Source of the DNA: Leptolyngbyaceae cyanobacterium JSC-12
Lineage (GTDB): Bacteria; Cyanobacteriota; Cyanobacteriia; Leptolyngbyales; Leptolyngbyaceae
NCBI GenBank assembly: GCA_000309945.1
Contig: CM001633.1
Location: forward strand, 2,390,292-2,454,291
DNA length: 64,000 nt
Direction: 5' to 3'
Under the pieces are notes generated by a model. It was not told the DNA's origin. It was given only the letters and a program-made list of their open reading frames with translations, and did not search any database. A program made the position numbers and the translations under genes. Shown here in pieces: positions 36,978-47,163 of the stretch (positions are counted from its first letter, which is position 1; each line of letters opens with the position of its first letter).

Positions 36978-39701
36978 TTATTCTGCGTCTTCCTCTGCCT
37001 CAACCTCGTTGATCGCTGCCAAATCCTCCAGCGGGGATGTAGCTCCTGCCCCCTCAGTGGCAACCGCTGTCATGGCAACCGTCGTTTCGCTTGTGCTTTC
37101 GTCTTCGCTGCTAATCTCCTCGGAAGTCGCTTCTTCCTCATTTGAGGCAGGAATCACTGTTGCAGCGACAATTTCGTCATCCTCGTCCAGGCGTTGTAAG
37201 CGTACCCCTGATGCCGCACGGGATTGGCAAGAAATTGCATCTACTGACTGTCGAATAATAATGCCGCGATTCGTAATCATCATCAGTTCATCGCCTTCGT
37301 TGACAATGCGGAGGGCTGCCATGCGATCGCCTGTTTTTCGGAATTTCGTCGCCACAATTCCCATGCCTGCCCGGTTTTGCAAACGAAATTGGGACATTGG
37401 CACGCGCTTGCCGTAACCACCTGCTGTCACTATCAAAATCCAGGGACCCAAGGGAGCGCTGGTTTCTATCACCTCTTCTCCAACTGTTGTGGAAGCCTCT
37501 TCCTCACCCGATTCTGTTTCTAGTGCAGCGCCCAAGTCTGCCACAACATCGCTGGGCAAGATATCTAATCCCACTAAGCGATCGCCCGTCCGCAGGTTCA
37601 TTGCCCGCACGCCACGGGTTGCCCGCCCCAGAGGACGCAGTTGCTCATGATTTGCTCGAAAATGAATGGATTTACCCTGGCTAGAGCCAATGATGATAGT
37701 ATCTTCTGCCCGCGCCCGTCGTACCCAGCGTAACTGATCGCCTTCTTCCAGCGAAATTGCAATCAAACCATTAGTGCGAATGTTGCTGAAAGCAGACAGG
37801 GCTGTTTTCTTGATGTAACCGTTACAAGTCAGCATCACCAGATATTCGTCCTCTGTGAATTCAGTCACCGAGACGATAGAGGTGATTTTTTCATCTACAG
37901 GAATCGGAAGCAGTTGTACGATTGGCGTGCCGCGAGAGGTGCGAGACCCAGTGGGGATTTGGTAAGCTTTGACGCAGTAAACTACGCCGCGATCGCTAAA
38001 CAACAACACACTGTCATGATCACGGCATGCAAGGAAATGTTGTACCGTGTCATCTTCCTTCATCCGTGTGCCGGATTTGCCACGAGTCGCCCGATTTTGA
38101 GATTCAAACGTGTTAACGGGCATTCGTTTAATATAGCCCTGCTCGGTTACGAGAATGACAGCCCGTTCATTCGCAATCAAATCAGCATCCGCGATCTCAT
38201 CTTCCGACTGCTCAATCACAGTGCGGCGCGGAGTAGCATAGGCAGTTTTGACCTCATTTAGTTCGGTTTCAATGATGCTAAGAATTCGTTCACGCCGTGC
38301 CAGAATATCCTGCAAATCGGCAATCTGGCGTTGCAAGTCGTCGTGTTCCTGTTGAATTTTCTCGGCTTCCAGAGCTGTGAGGCGGCGTAACTGCATTTGC
38401 AAAATTGCATCAGCTTGCGTTTCCGACAGGTCATAACGCTCAATCAACTGCTGGCGAGCCGTGGGAGCATCGGCAGCATGACGAATTAACTCAATAATGG
38501 CATCCAGGTTTGCCAGCGCCACCAACAAGCCTTGCAGAATATGATCTCGTTCCTGGGCTTTGCGGAGTTGATACTGTGTCCGGCGAGTAATTGTCTCTAC
38601 GCGGAAATCCAGGAACACATGGAGAAACTGGCTGAGGGTAAGCAGTTGCGGCTCACCATTGACCAGTGCCAGCATGTTTGCGCCAAAGTTTGCCTGGAGA
38701 GGGGTTTGCTTATAGAGGTTATTTAGCACTACGCGGGGATAGGCATCGCGCTTGAGTTCGATCACAATTCGCATCCCGTCGCGATCGCTCTCATCCCGAA
38801 TGTCTGAAATGCCCTCCAAGCGGCGATCATTTACTAATTCAGCAATTTTCTCAATCAGCGCTGCTTTGTTGGTCTGGTAAGGCAATTCCGTAATAATGAT
38901 CGCTTCGCGCTCAGGTCTACCCCGTTGCTCCAGGGTTTCAATATTCGCGATACCGCGCATGATAATGGAACCGCGTCCGGTGCGGTAGGCTTCCCGAATT
39001 GCAGAGGTGCCAAGGATCTGCCCACCCGTGGGAAAGTCAGGACCGGGAATATATTGCATCAATTCCAAATCAGTCATTTCCGGGTTGTGAATTAAGGCAA
39101 TCAGCCCGTCAATCAGTTCTCCCAGGTTGTGGGGAGGAATGTTGGTTGCCATACCCACAGCAATCCCTGAAGATCCGTTCAGCAAAAGCTGCGGAAAGCG
39201 CGCCGGAAGAACAATTGGCTCTTGCTGTGACCCATCAAAGTTGTCAACAAAATCCACTGTTTCCGATTCGATGTCTTGCAGCATCGCGTTGGTGGTCAAC
39301 GGACGCAGGCGCGACTCAGTGTATCGCATCGCGGCAGGCGGATCATTATCAACCGAGCCAAAGTTCCCGTGCCCGTCAATTAAGGGCGCTCGCATCGAGA
39401 AGTCCTGTGCCATTCGCACCAAGGCATCATAAACCGCTGTATCACCGTGAGGATGGTATTTACCCAGTACTTCTCCCACCACACGGGCACACTTCCGAAA
39501 GGGACGATCCGGCGTTAAACCCAGTTCATGCATAGCATAGAGAATACGACGATGCACAGGTTTCAGTCCGTCTCGTGCGTCGGGGAGTGCTCGTCCTACG
39601 ATTACGCTCATGGCGTATTCCAGGTAAGACCTTTGCATCTCGTTCCGCAAATCTGTAGGGACAATCCGGTCTTGAGACGGTGGTTCCTGGGAAAACGTCA
39701 T
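36978..39701 (-). CDS. gyrA: GyrA, DNA gyrase subunit A
   Basis: Breaks and rejoins DNA in the GyrA2GyrB2 enzyme that introduces negative supercoils. 907 residues. Catalytic Tyr127 in [11 protein letters not shown]; the quinolone-region motif [19 protein letters not shown] is intact with Thr88 at the position of E. coli Ser83. The C-terminal beta-pinwheel begins with a GyrA-box-like ATRGKSGT region, followed by repeats, and ends with an acidic tail rich in E, S and T (about the last 60 residues). A large AT-rich spacer (39702-40269) lies upstream. Confidence 0.95.
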   Translation of the reverse strand: MTFSQEPPSQDRIVPTDLRNEMQRSYLEYAMSVIVGRALPDARDGLKPVHRRILYAMHELGLTPDRPFRKCARVVGEVLGKYHPHGDTAVYDALVRMAQDFSMRAPLIDGHGNFGSVDNDPPAAMRYTESRLRPLTTNAMLQDIESETVDFVDNFDGSQQEPIVLPARFPQLLLNGSSGIAVGMATNIPPHNLGELIDGLIALIHNPEMTDLELMQYIPGPDFPTGGQILGTSAIREAYRTGRGSIIMRGIANIETLEQRGRPEREAIIITELPYQTNKAALIEKIAELVNDRRLEGISDIRDESDRDGMRIVIELKRDAYPRVVLNNLYKQTPLQANFGANMLALVNGEPQLLTLSQFLHVFLDFRVETITRRTQYQLRKAQERDHILQGLLVALANLDAIIELIRHAADAPTARQQLIERYDLSETQADAILQMQLRRLTALEAEKIQQEHDDLQRQIADLQDILARRERILSIIETELNEVKTAYATPRRTVIEQSEDEIADADLIANERAVILVTEQGYIKRMPVNTFESQNRATRGKSGTRMKEDDTVQHFLACRDHDSVLLFSDRGVVYCVKAYQIPTGSRTSRGTPIVQLLPIPVDEKITSIVSVTEFTEDEYLVMLTCNGYIKKTALSAFSNIRTNGLIAISLEEGDQLRWVRRARAEDTIIIGSSQGKSIHFRANHEQLRPLGRATRGVRAMNLRTGDRLVGLDILPSDVVADLGAALETESGEEEASTTVGEEVIETSAPLGPWILIVTAGGYGKRVPMSQFRLQNRAGMGIVATKFRKTGDRMAALRIVNEGDELMMITNRGIIIRQSVDAISCQSRAASGVRLQRLDEDDEIVAATVIPASNEEEATSEEISSEDESTSETTVAMTAVATEGAGATSPLEDLAAINEVEAEEDAE

Positions 39702-40269
39702 ACCCGAAAAAGCTCCGATGTCTTTAACATTTGACTGCTAATGAGCACACGCCTCTAGAGCGCATTCATTAAACGCCCAAACGCCTTTGTTTTAAGGCAC
39801 TCATTAACTTATAAATTGTATCACAAGACGCTATTCATGGAGCGATCGCGTTGTTTTTAGTGCCTCTAAAACCGTCTTTAGAATTAATCATAAGTTTTCA
39901 ATAAAATTTTTTTTCGATACTGATTGCAGAGTGAATCACAGAATTTAAAGTGAATTCTAAATAAATGAGGTGAGCACCAACAATCATTGATAAAGTTTTT
40001 GACAAGAAAACATTTACCTTAAAGACAGAAGTGATTTTGAACTATTGATTTTGTGTTTGCGATTTCCTTTTCTCATGCTTTTGAAAAAAATGATAAATCA
40101 TGGAATTCCAATCACAATTTTTATCTCCTGTCTAGCCTTGAGTGCCTGATCCTAATACTCTTCTCAATATTCACAATCTTTTAGCTCAAACTTTATTTCC
40201 TTGTCCATATTTCCTCCTTCATCGCTATAATTCCGGGAATACAAGCCTTTAATCAGATAAGGATTCGCT
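39702..40269. other. AT-rich intergenic spacer upstream of gyrA
   Basis: 568 bases between divergent genes. I see no gene, tRNA or strong hairpin; the stretch around 39890-40080 is especially AT-rich. It must hold the gyrA promoter and that of the HDAC-like gene. Confidence 0.5.
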
Positions 40270-41205
40270 ATGCTGCCAGTGATTTACTCCGATGAGTTTT
40301 TGCTGCATGAAACTGGCTACTTCCACCCTGAAAGACCTGCACGCTTAACTGCAATTAAAGAGGCTCTAAAAGCTGCATCCTGGGCAGACCGATTACTATG
40401 GAAAACTCCAACGCCTGTAGCACAACGCTCTGTAATGTCGGAGATTAAGCGGGTTCATTCATCACGATACATTGAGGCAGTGCGGCAGTTGGCGAATCGC
40501 GGTGGTGGATACCTGGATGCTGATACACCTGTTTCTCCCCGCACATTTGAAGTAGCACAACTGGCTGTCAGTGCCTGGCTGGATGGGGTAGACTATGTGC
40601 TGCAAACCGCTGAACCGTCTTTTGTGCTGGCGCGTCCCCCTGGGCATCATGCGGTTAGTGATCGCGGTATGGGGTTTTGCATCTTCTCAAACGCGGCGAT
40701 CGCTGCATTCTATGCTCTGGAACAACCGAAGGTAAACCGAGTTGCGATTTTGGATTGGGATGTGCATCATGGCAACGGTACCCAGGCGATCGTGGAACTG
40801 AATCCTAATATTGCCTATTGCTCTTTGCACGAATCACCCCAATATCCGGGAACTGGAGCCGCCAGTGAACACGGATTTCACAATAATGTGCTGAATGTGC
40901 CAATGCGATCGGGCAGTACGATCTCTGATTATCAGCCCGCCTTTGAGCAAGCGATCATGCCATTTCTGGCAAACTTTCAGCCCGATTTGCTAATCGTTAG
41001 TGCAGGGTATGATGCCACCCAAGATGATCCACTGGCTGGAATTTGTCTGCAACCCGATGATTACCATTTCTTCACTCAACAGTGCTTACAACTCACCCAC
41101 AACATCCTGTTTGGGCTGGAAGGTGGTTATGATCTGGAAGCATTGTCCCAATCTGTGATTGCCACAATTCGGGCTTGTCTAGACGTTCATCAGGAGCTTG
41201 TTTGA
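40270..41205 (+). CDS. HDAC-like deacetylase (class II / AcuC-type)
   Basis: Zinc-dependent deacetylase superfamily; bacterial members act on acetylpolyamines or lysines. 311 residues with RPPGHHA (catalytic His pair), DWDVHHGNGTQ (zinc ligands Asp, His), and the later SAGYDA..DPL motif (Asp ligand) and GGYDLEAL. AAGGA six bases before the ATG. It ends 57 bases before a convergent glycosyltransferase; a weak CTTCG-CAAA-CGAAG hairpin with a short T-run at 41218-41234 may end its transcript. Confidence 0.93.
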   Translation: MLPVIYSDEFLLHETGYFHPERPARLTAIKEALKAASWADRLLWKTPTPVAQRSVMSEIKRVHSSRYIEAVRQLANRGGGYLDADTPVSPRTFEVAQLAVSAWLDGVDYVLQTAEPSFVLARPPGHHAVSDRGMGFCIFSNAAIAAFYALEQPKVNRVAILDWDVHHGNGTQAIVELNPNIAYCSLHESPQYPGTGAASEHGFHNNVLNVPMRSGSTISDYQPAFEQAIMPFLANFQPDLLIVSAGYDATQDDPLAGICLQPDDYHFFTQQCLQLTHNILFGLEGGYDLEALSQSVIATIRACLDVHQELV

Positions 41206-41262
41206 GCGGAAGAGTTGCTTCGCAAACGAAGTTTAGGGTTGCCAGGCGGCGAAGGCTCATAT

Positions 41263-42522
41263 TTATTTCACTTGCGTCACTCGCCAACTTAGCTTCAGGT
41301 TGATCCAGAAGTTCCAGAAGGTGACGATCGCGATCGCAAGCAAATTTGCGACATATGCATTGAGATTTAACCCATTGAAAAACAGGTTTAGCAGCAGAAT
41401 TTTCAGAATCAGCCCCATCAAGCACACAATATTGAACTTGAAGAAGCGTTTAATCATCAACTGCCAGCCCCGTTGCTGCTTTGCAAGGTCACTAAATGTC
41501 CACACATCATTCCAGTAGAAATTGTTGATAATGGCAAGCTCGGCTGCGAAAATAGCGCTGCGCGTTAGCCCAACATTCAAAACCTCAAAAAAGAAATAGA
41601 GCGCCGTCATGTCTACAACCAACCCACTCAGCCCAACCAGCCCAAAGCGCAAAAAGCGCCCCACTGGAAATTTGAAGTTACGGCTTAATCGGCCCAGGCG
41701 ACCAGAAGCAATTCGCAACCTGAGCAGGTGCTGCAAGTAATCGGTGTACTGCTTCCAGGTAACTTTGCTCTCGCCTTCTTCTCGTTCATGAAAAACATAG
41801 CCGACTTCAGCAATTGTTTTGATTGAGCCACGTCCCAAGACTTCAATTAAAATTTTGTATCCAACTGGGTTGAGGGGAACATCGGCGATCGCAGCTCGTT
41901 GTACCAGGAAATATCCACTCATTGGATCAGTCACCCGACTAACCACCTGCGGCAACACAATCAGCCCCAGCAGTTGAGCTCCACGGGACAAAAACCGTCG
42001 AGTAGCACTCCAGGTGCTAACACCACCACCTTCCACATGCCGACTGGCAACGGCTAAATCTGCCCCATCGTCAATTTTGGCAAGCAGAGCCAGCAATGTT
42101 TCAGGTGGATGCTGCAAATCTCCATCGATCACGCCTAAAATCTCGCCATGAGCTGCCTGCCAGCCGCGGATGACTGCTGTAGAAAGCCCTCGTTCATGTT
42201 GACGACGCATGACTCGTAGATGAGGATATTCAGGCATTAACGCCTGAGCATAGTGCCAGGTTTGGTCTGGACTATCATCATCAACGATGATTAATTCATA
42301 ATCATCAGTCAGAGACTCGTCTAAAAGGTGGCTAAGTAGCCGAATGATCCGTTCAATGTTTCCAGCTTCATTGTAGGTGGGAACCACCAGCGAAAATTTC
42401 ACTGGATGAGCGATCGCCAGTTCGGGCAGATGGCTGTCTCTAACGTGCCAAGAATTTGGCAATCTGCAAATTCGCAGCTCACCGGATGGAACGGGAAGTA
42501 AATTCTGTCCTGTTATTAGCAT
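41263..42522 (-). CDS. GT2 glycosyltransferase fused to GtrA-type membrane domain
   Basis: DPM1-like polyprenyl-phosphate mannosyltransferase domain followed by a GtrA domain. 419 residues from the ATG at 42522, chosen because AGGAGG (complement of 42530-42535) is seven bases upstream; a TTG further up overlaps that site. GT2 marks: SLVVPTYNEAGNIERII, IIVDDDSPDQTW, and DGDLQHPP (DxD). The GtrA part (about 285-419) has four membrane helices. Likely transfers a sugar to undecaprenyl phosphate and moves or anchors the product for glycan or lipid decoration; possible supplier for the PMT at 17403, which is only an idea. Confidence 0.92.
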   Translation of the reverse strand: MLITGQNLLPVPSGELRICRLPNSWHVRDSHLPELAIAHPVKFSLVVPTYNEAGNIERIIRLLSHLLDESLTDDYELIIVDDDSPDQTWHYAQALMPEYPHLRVMRRQHERGLSTAVIRGWQAAHGEILGVIDGDLQHPPETLLALLAKIDDGADLAVASRHVEGGGVSTWSATRRFLSRGAQLLGLIVLPQVVSRVTDPMSGYFLVQRAAIADVPLNPVGYKILIEVLGRGSIKTIAEVGYVFHEREEGESKVTWKQYTDYLQHLLRLRIASGRLGRLSRNFKFPVGRFLRFGLVGLSGLVVDMTALYFFFEVLNVGLTRSAIFAAELAIINNFYWNDVWTFSDLAKQQRGWQLMIKRFFKFNIVCLMGLILKILLLNLFFNGLNLNAYVANLLAIAIVTFWNFWINLKLSWRVTQVK

Positions 42523-42812
42523 TGACCAGCCTCCTGCCAAACCTCAACCACACCAGCAGAGAAGAATCACCGCCAGGAGCATTAAGCTTCATGGGGATGA
42601 CTCTCAACCGGGATCGCTTCGCAATCTGTAAAACGACCGTATCTGTTGCAGTCTACAACAAGACTGGGAACTTGTTTGGGCTGCGATCGATTTGCAGCGT
42701 TCAATTTCCAACCGTCAATAGGAGACATGCAAAATATTTCTGCATTGTGACCTGTTCCTAGAAATTTAGGCACTCCTCCTGAAAGGGGATTTTGCGGTCG
42801 GATCAAAATTCG

Positions 42813-43808
42813 CTAGTCATGGATTGTGCCATCGGGCAAAGTGGCTCCTTGCAGGTTTGCTCCATTCAAATTGGCGCTACTTAGCTCTGCTTTTGCCAAA
42901 TTGGCATCTTTCAGGTTGGCATTTCGTAAATCGGCTCTGCCCAGGTATGCCTCGATAAACGTGGTTTCTGTCAGATCCACTCCTCGTAAATCTGCCCGGC
43001 TGAGGTCTGCCCGGTTAAAGCGAGATCGCATCATCTTTGCCTGGAGGCAACGCACCTTTACCAGGGTGGCATCTGTTAAGTTGGCATCACTCAAATTACA
43101 GTTAGTTAAATCGGCTTCCGTTAAATTGGCCCGTTCCAACTTGGCATTCACTAGGTTCGCCTGCTTGAATACCGCTTCAATCGCGATCGCATCGGTTAAA
43201 AAAGTCCCTCTCAGTTCCGCTTCTATTAAGATCGCCCCACTCAAATTCACTTCACGCAAACTGGCTTCGCTCAAGTTTGCACACGTTAGATCTGCTTTGC
43301 CTAAGTCTGCACCTGTTAAGTTTGCCCCTCGCAAATCCGCATTCCGCAAATCCGCCCCTCGCAGGTTAGCGCCATCGTAGCAGCGCTTCTCATAGCGCAG
43401 ATTTGCCCCTCGCAAACATGCCCCTCGCAGGGTGGCACCGCTCAAGTTCACATTCCGTAAATCAGCACTAATCAAGTTCGCATCCAACAAATTTGCCAGC
43501 GTGATGTCTGCACCTCGCAGATCAGCCGCGTATAAAATCGCTCCATGCAAATCGGTATCTTGCAGGTTGGCGCAAAGCAAATCCGCCTGGCTTAAATTCG
43601 CACCGCTGAGACGAGCACCCACCAGATTAGCACGGCTCAAGTTGGCTCGGTTGAGGTATGCCAGCACAAAATTGGCACCCCGCAGATCGCATCCTGTGAG
43701 GTCTATTCCAATGAGATCAGCTCCACTTAAATCGACTCCATACAGATTTTCACCTTGAAAGTCTGTTTCTCCGGCATCGTAGCGCTTCAATAACTCACTG
43801 GCATTCAT
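42813..43808 (-). CDS. Pentapeptide repeat protein
   Basis: 331 residues almost wholly made of A(D/N)Lxx pentapeptide repeats, giving a right-handed quadrilateral beta helix; begins with a short leader (MNASELLKRYDAGETDFQGE). A break near the middle contains LRYEKRCYDG, a common insertion. No signal peptide or kinase domain. Function unknown; some such proteins bind or mimic DNA. The complement of this repetitive gene produces long open frames on the plus strand that are not genes. Confidence 0.95.
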   Translation of the reverse strand: MNASELLKRYDAGETDFQGENLYGVDLSGADLIGIDLTGCDLRGANFVLAYLNRANLSRANLVGARLSGANLSQADLLCANLQDTDLHGAILYAADLRGADITLANLLDANLISADLRNVNLSGATLRGACLRGANLRYEKRCYDGANLRGADLRNADLRGANLTGADLGKADLTCANLSEASLREVNLSGAILIEAELRGTFLTDAIAIEAVFKQANLVNAKLERANLTEADLTNCNLSDANLTDATLVKVRCLQAKMMRSRFNRADLSRADLRGVDLTETTFIEAYLGRADLRNANLKDANLAKAELSSANLNGANLQGATLPDGTIHD

Positions 43809-43883
43809 GGGCGTTTGGCTTCAAGGTCTTCTGAATCCAGCGTTGTGGACAAGGCACAGAACAAAGTGATTTCGTTCCACCCG

Positions 43884-46178
43884 CTATTCCCCAGATATTG
43901 AACCTTGCTCTGTGGTGGGAAGCAGGCAGGTGCTACTGCCCAAATCCGGAGGTTGATTCATACTGTTATTTAACCCTGGTGTGGACGAAACTAACTGGCA
44001 TGTATGATCAAATTCATCCTCCAGGCTGGCAAGTCCACGAGTTGCTTCTTCAAAATCATCCAAGCTAATCTTAGTCTCATCTGGTACGAGACTAGCCGTG
44101 AAGGAAGGACTTCCGTGGAGATAAAAAATGCGGAGAAATTTGGTTACGGTATCAGCCGCCTGAATCAGGTCTTCAGGGTCTTTGAGGCGTCTGGCTGTGG
44201 AATAAAGCAAGTGTTCCAAGTCCGTGTAGCTGCGGCAGGCTTTTAACAATCCGCGCAGGAGTTCATCTAATTCGTGTGATTTTAAGCTGAACCAGTCTTG
44301 TTCACTAAAGGTAAACTCGGAATGCAAGGCAGAAAATGCCAGAATTTTGGCTCGCAAGGGGTTGGTGTATTTTTGAATTGCCAGTCGTACATCAAACAAG
44401 TTGATGGGTAAGCGATCGCCTGGTTGTGCTTTGTTGATATCATCCTGCAAATTTGGTGTGGGTGCATCTCGGCTGGGTTGAACTGTGCCTGACTCAGATT
44501 GCGTTGGGGTGTTTGCAGGAGAAGGTTGTAAGGAACTATCCAATGGCGCAGCTTGAGGCTGGGATTGGGACGGAACCTGATACAAAGGACGAAGTTTTTG
44601 CATCAACAGATTGGCGATCGCATGATATTCAGCAGGTTTACTTAAACTTTTGACAATCGACATCAGTGCTTGATGCAAGCGTTCCGCCGAGGGTGCCAGC
44701 GTGTGAAGCTCCTCTACGAGTCCCGCTGTGCTAAACCCAGCCAATAGAGCGGAATCACTAATCCACTGAGACTGGCAGACAAAAATCATCAATTTCTTAA
44801 TCCGCAAAATTTGGGGATCTTGATCGAGTCGGGCGGCGATCGCATGGTACAGGCTAGTCTTATCCGACGAAGGGAGTACACCATCGACATCAGAAGGATT
44901 CAGAACCATCCCAGAAGTCAATGCATCGGGAACTGCCGTACTCACCTCAGACAAAGACTCCCCATACAATGGCCCTACGTGCTCTATCAGCGTCGCTGCT
45001 ACAAGTGCATACTCTGTCCGTTTGTTCAACGTTTGGACAAATTTGTCAACTAGGTGGTGGAGTTGTTCAAAATCAGGCGCAAACCCATGTACTGCTTGAA
45101 TGAGAGATTCCGTGCTAATGCTGCTAAGTTGCGTCGTGTCACTTACCCAACTGCGTTGACAAATGTAATAAAGCAATTTCTTAATTCGTAACGCATCGCT
45201 GTGGCGGTCCAACTTCTGAGCAATATGCCGATAAAGCTGCTGGTGTTCTGGAGTGGCGGGTTGTAGGGAAGGGACTGAAGTTCCTGGATAGGCAGGTGAT
45301 TCAATATTGGCAGTTCCAACTGGAAGTGGTTTTCCACCGAAGTAAAATGAGGAAACCGTGGATAAAATTTCATCTGCAACTAAGGAGTACTCCACTTGCT
45401 TGCTCAGGTTCGCAACCGCAGAACGTAGCAGTTCTTTCAATTGCTCATAGCTGGAAGCCATCCCCAGAAATTCCTGCACTGCTCCCCGTAAGTGCAATTT
45501 CATCAGTTTTGCTTCATCAGTTTCCCAGCGATGTTTGCAAACATAAAACATCAGTTTGCGGATGCGGGAGAAATTAGGACTGCGTTCGAGCTGGCGCGCA
45601 GCTTCCAGGTAGGGATCGTTTTTAGAGAGTTCTTGATCCAGCAACACTCGATAGGCTGGTACCACTTCCCGAATATTCTTGAGATCACGCGGACCAAGAT
45701 ACTCTGTAACGAGTTGCAACCCATGTTTGACAACGTCATAAACCGTTTGAGAAATACAAATTCCACCGGGATCGGCTTCAGTTTGTAACCGGGCGGCAAT
45801 ATTAACCCCATTGCCCATGACATCAGTTTTGGTGATGTACATATCCGCCAGATGGATGCCAATTCGGTGTAGCAAGGCATCACTGGGGGGCAGGGTTGCA
45901 ATGGCTTCAGCGATCGCCCGCTGAATTGCGATCGCGCACTCCACCGCCTTAACTGCACTAGAGAAACACATCAACAGTCCATCACCTGTTGTTTTCAAAA
46001 CTCGCCCTTCATACTGCTTACACACCTTTTGCATGAGCTTTAAATCACGCCGGATCAAGTCAAGTGTATGTTCCTCATTCACCGACATCCGGGCACTAAA
46101 CCCCACACAGTCCGTAAACACTACCGTGGCGAGTGTACGTTGTCCCTTTAATTCTGATGTCAGCATCTCGTTATCCAT
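43884..46178 (-). CDS. Class III adenylate/guanylate cyclase with four tandem unknown helical modules
   Basis: 764 residues from the ATG at 46178 (weak ribosome site; ATG and TTG a few codons upstream also in frame). The catalytic domain is N-terminal (about 10-190): VVFTDCVGFS (first metal Asp), VLKTTGDGLLMCF (second Asp), and GVNIAARLQ (Asn and Arg). Cofactor residues are intact; AC versus GC specificity is not decided. After it come four copies of a ~90-residue helical module (about 190-281, 316-404, 446-533, 593-688), with a pattern RI-x-KL...C...W-x-D...EY-x2-VA...LY. The fourth is the most diverged. I recognise no family for the module. No membrane helix, no receiver. Confidence 0.9.
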   Translation of the reverse strand: MDNEMLTSELKGQRTLATVVFTDCVGFSARMSVNEEHTLDLIRRDLKLMQKVCKQYEGRVLKTTGDGLLMCFSSAVKAVECAIAIQRAIAEAIATLPPSDALLHRIGIHLADMYITKTDVMGNGVNIAARLQTEADPGGICISQTVYDVVKHGLQLVTEYLGPRDLKNIREVVPAYRVLLDQELSKNDPYLEAARQLERSPNFSRIRKLMFYVCKHRWETDEAKLMKLHLRGAVQEFLGMASSYEQLKELLRSAVANLSKQVEYSLVADEILSTVSSFYFGGKPLPVGTANIESPAYPGTSVPSLQPATPEHQQLYRHIAQKLDRHSDALRIKKLLYYICQRSWVSDTTQLSSISTESLIQAVHGFAPDFEQLHHLVDKFVQTLNKRTEYALVAATLIEHVGPLYGESLSEVSTAVPDALTSGMVLNPSDVDGVLPSSDKTSLYHAIAARLDQDPQILRIKKLMIFVCQSQWISDSALLAGFSTAGLVEELHTLAPSAERLHQALMSIVKSLSKPAEYHAIANLLMQKLRPLYQVPSQSQPQAAPLDSSLQPSPANTPTQSESGTVQPSRDAPTPNLQDDINKAQPGDRLPINLFDVRLAIQKYTNPLRAKILAFSALHSEFTFSEQDWFSLKSHELDELLRGLLKACRSYTDLEHLLYSTARRLKDPEDLIQAADTVTKFLRIFYLHGSPSFTASLVPDETKISLDDFEEATRGLASLEDEFDHTCQLVSSTPGLNNSMNQPPDLGSSTCLLPTTEQGSISGE

Positions 46179-46196
46179 AAGGAGCATCACCGGCAA

Positions 46197-47163
46197 ACAG
46201 AGATCAGGTTACTTGCAGAGGTGCGGTAGAGAGCAGGATTAATAAAAAGGACTCCTTTCTGCGTCAAAATGCCAGATAACCGATATTTTTGTGTGTAATT
46301 TATCACATCGTCCTAGGCGGCTATGCTGTTGAGAATGAGTCAGGAGGCAGGTTTAGGCTAACTTAGATTGGTTGTGAATTCAAATCTAAACTGGGAAACA
46401 GGGGATTCGGTTTCTTTTATAGAGTGCCCTGATCTGCAAGGGTTCACACAGAATCGGTAAAACTCACCCGCTAATACAAGGATTGTCAGTAACATAAGAG
46501 CGACCTCTGTGTAAATTGAAGGATAGAGAAGCACGAATCTATACCTCCACTCCAGAACCTTCTTGATCTTGACTCTCTTAAGGTGCGGAGAGTTGTCAAG
46601 CAGTTGTAAAGATGTCATGTTTTTTGAATGGATTTATGCAAATTTAATAAAACGCCTACAGTGTGCCATGAGCCAGTTAGTTCATACAAGCTGTATCTAG
46701 CCACTAACCAAAGTGGGTACTCTTAGTGTAGAAATCGAGAATATCAATTGATAGGGGAAACTCTATGCTGAGATTAATGCAATACCCTTTCAAAACCCCA
46801 AAACCGTTAACTGTACTAATGACTGGTAAAACGCAGCTTGCAGGCTAGTAATAAGTTTTAGTTTCTGAATTTGATTAAGCAGGCGATCGCGAAAAATTAG
46901 CATTGAGCTTTTCACAACGGTGTGCATCTCTGGAGTAGGTTATGCTTTTCGAGTTTCTTAGTTTATCTTCCTGGAAAGCATCACCAGGCTGTGTAGGTAG
47001 TGAAGAGATAGGTGTCGTAAAGCACATCTAAATCCTCTTCTAACGAAGTTCTAAGTCAAAAAAAACCTACATAGCACCAGTTTTGTCTATATCCGCGATG
47101 ATGGAAATCCTATACCTTATTGGAGTCATGACCCGAATATTCAGGTTGGGCTGCTAAACACCG
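46197..47163. other. Long spacer between nucleotide cyclase and diguanylate cyclase
   Basis: 967 bases between divergent genes, the longest gene-poor stretch here. Contains a short frame with ribosome-like AGGGGA at 46765-46848 (27 codons, MLRLMQYPFKTPKPLTVLMT); I cannot tell whether it is translated. A longer frame on the minus strand at 46358-46618 has a hydrophobic stretch but no ribosome site and looks spurious. Confidence 0.4.

Noticed and set aside
42826-43758. Long plus-strand open frames opposite the pentapeptide gene
   Set aside because: They are the complement of a repetitive, Leu/Ala-rich coding sequence; the translations are basic repeats without a domain or ribosome site.
46358-46618. 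86-codon minus-strand frame with a hydrophobic stretch
   Set aside because: No ribosome-binding site, no recognisable family, in a gene-poor region.
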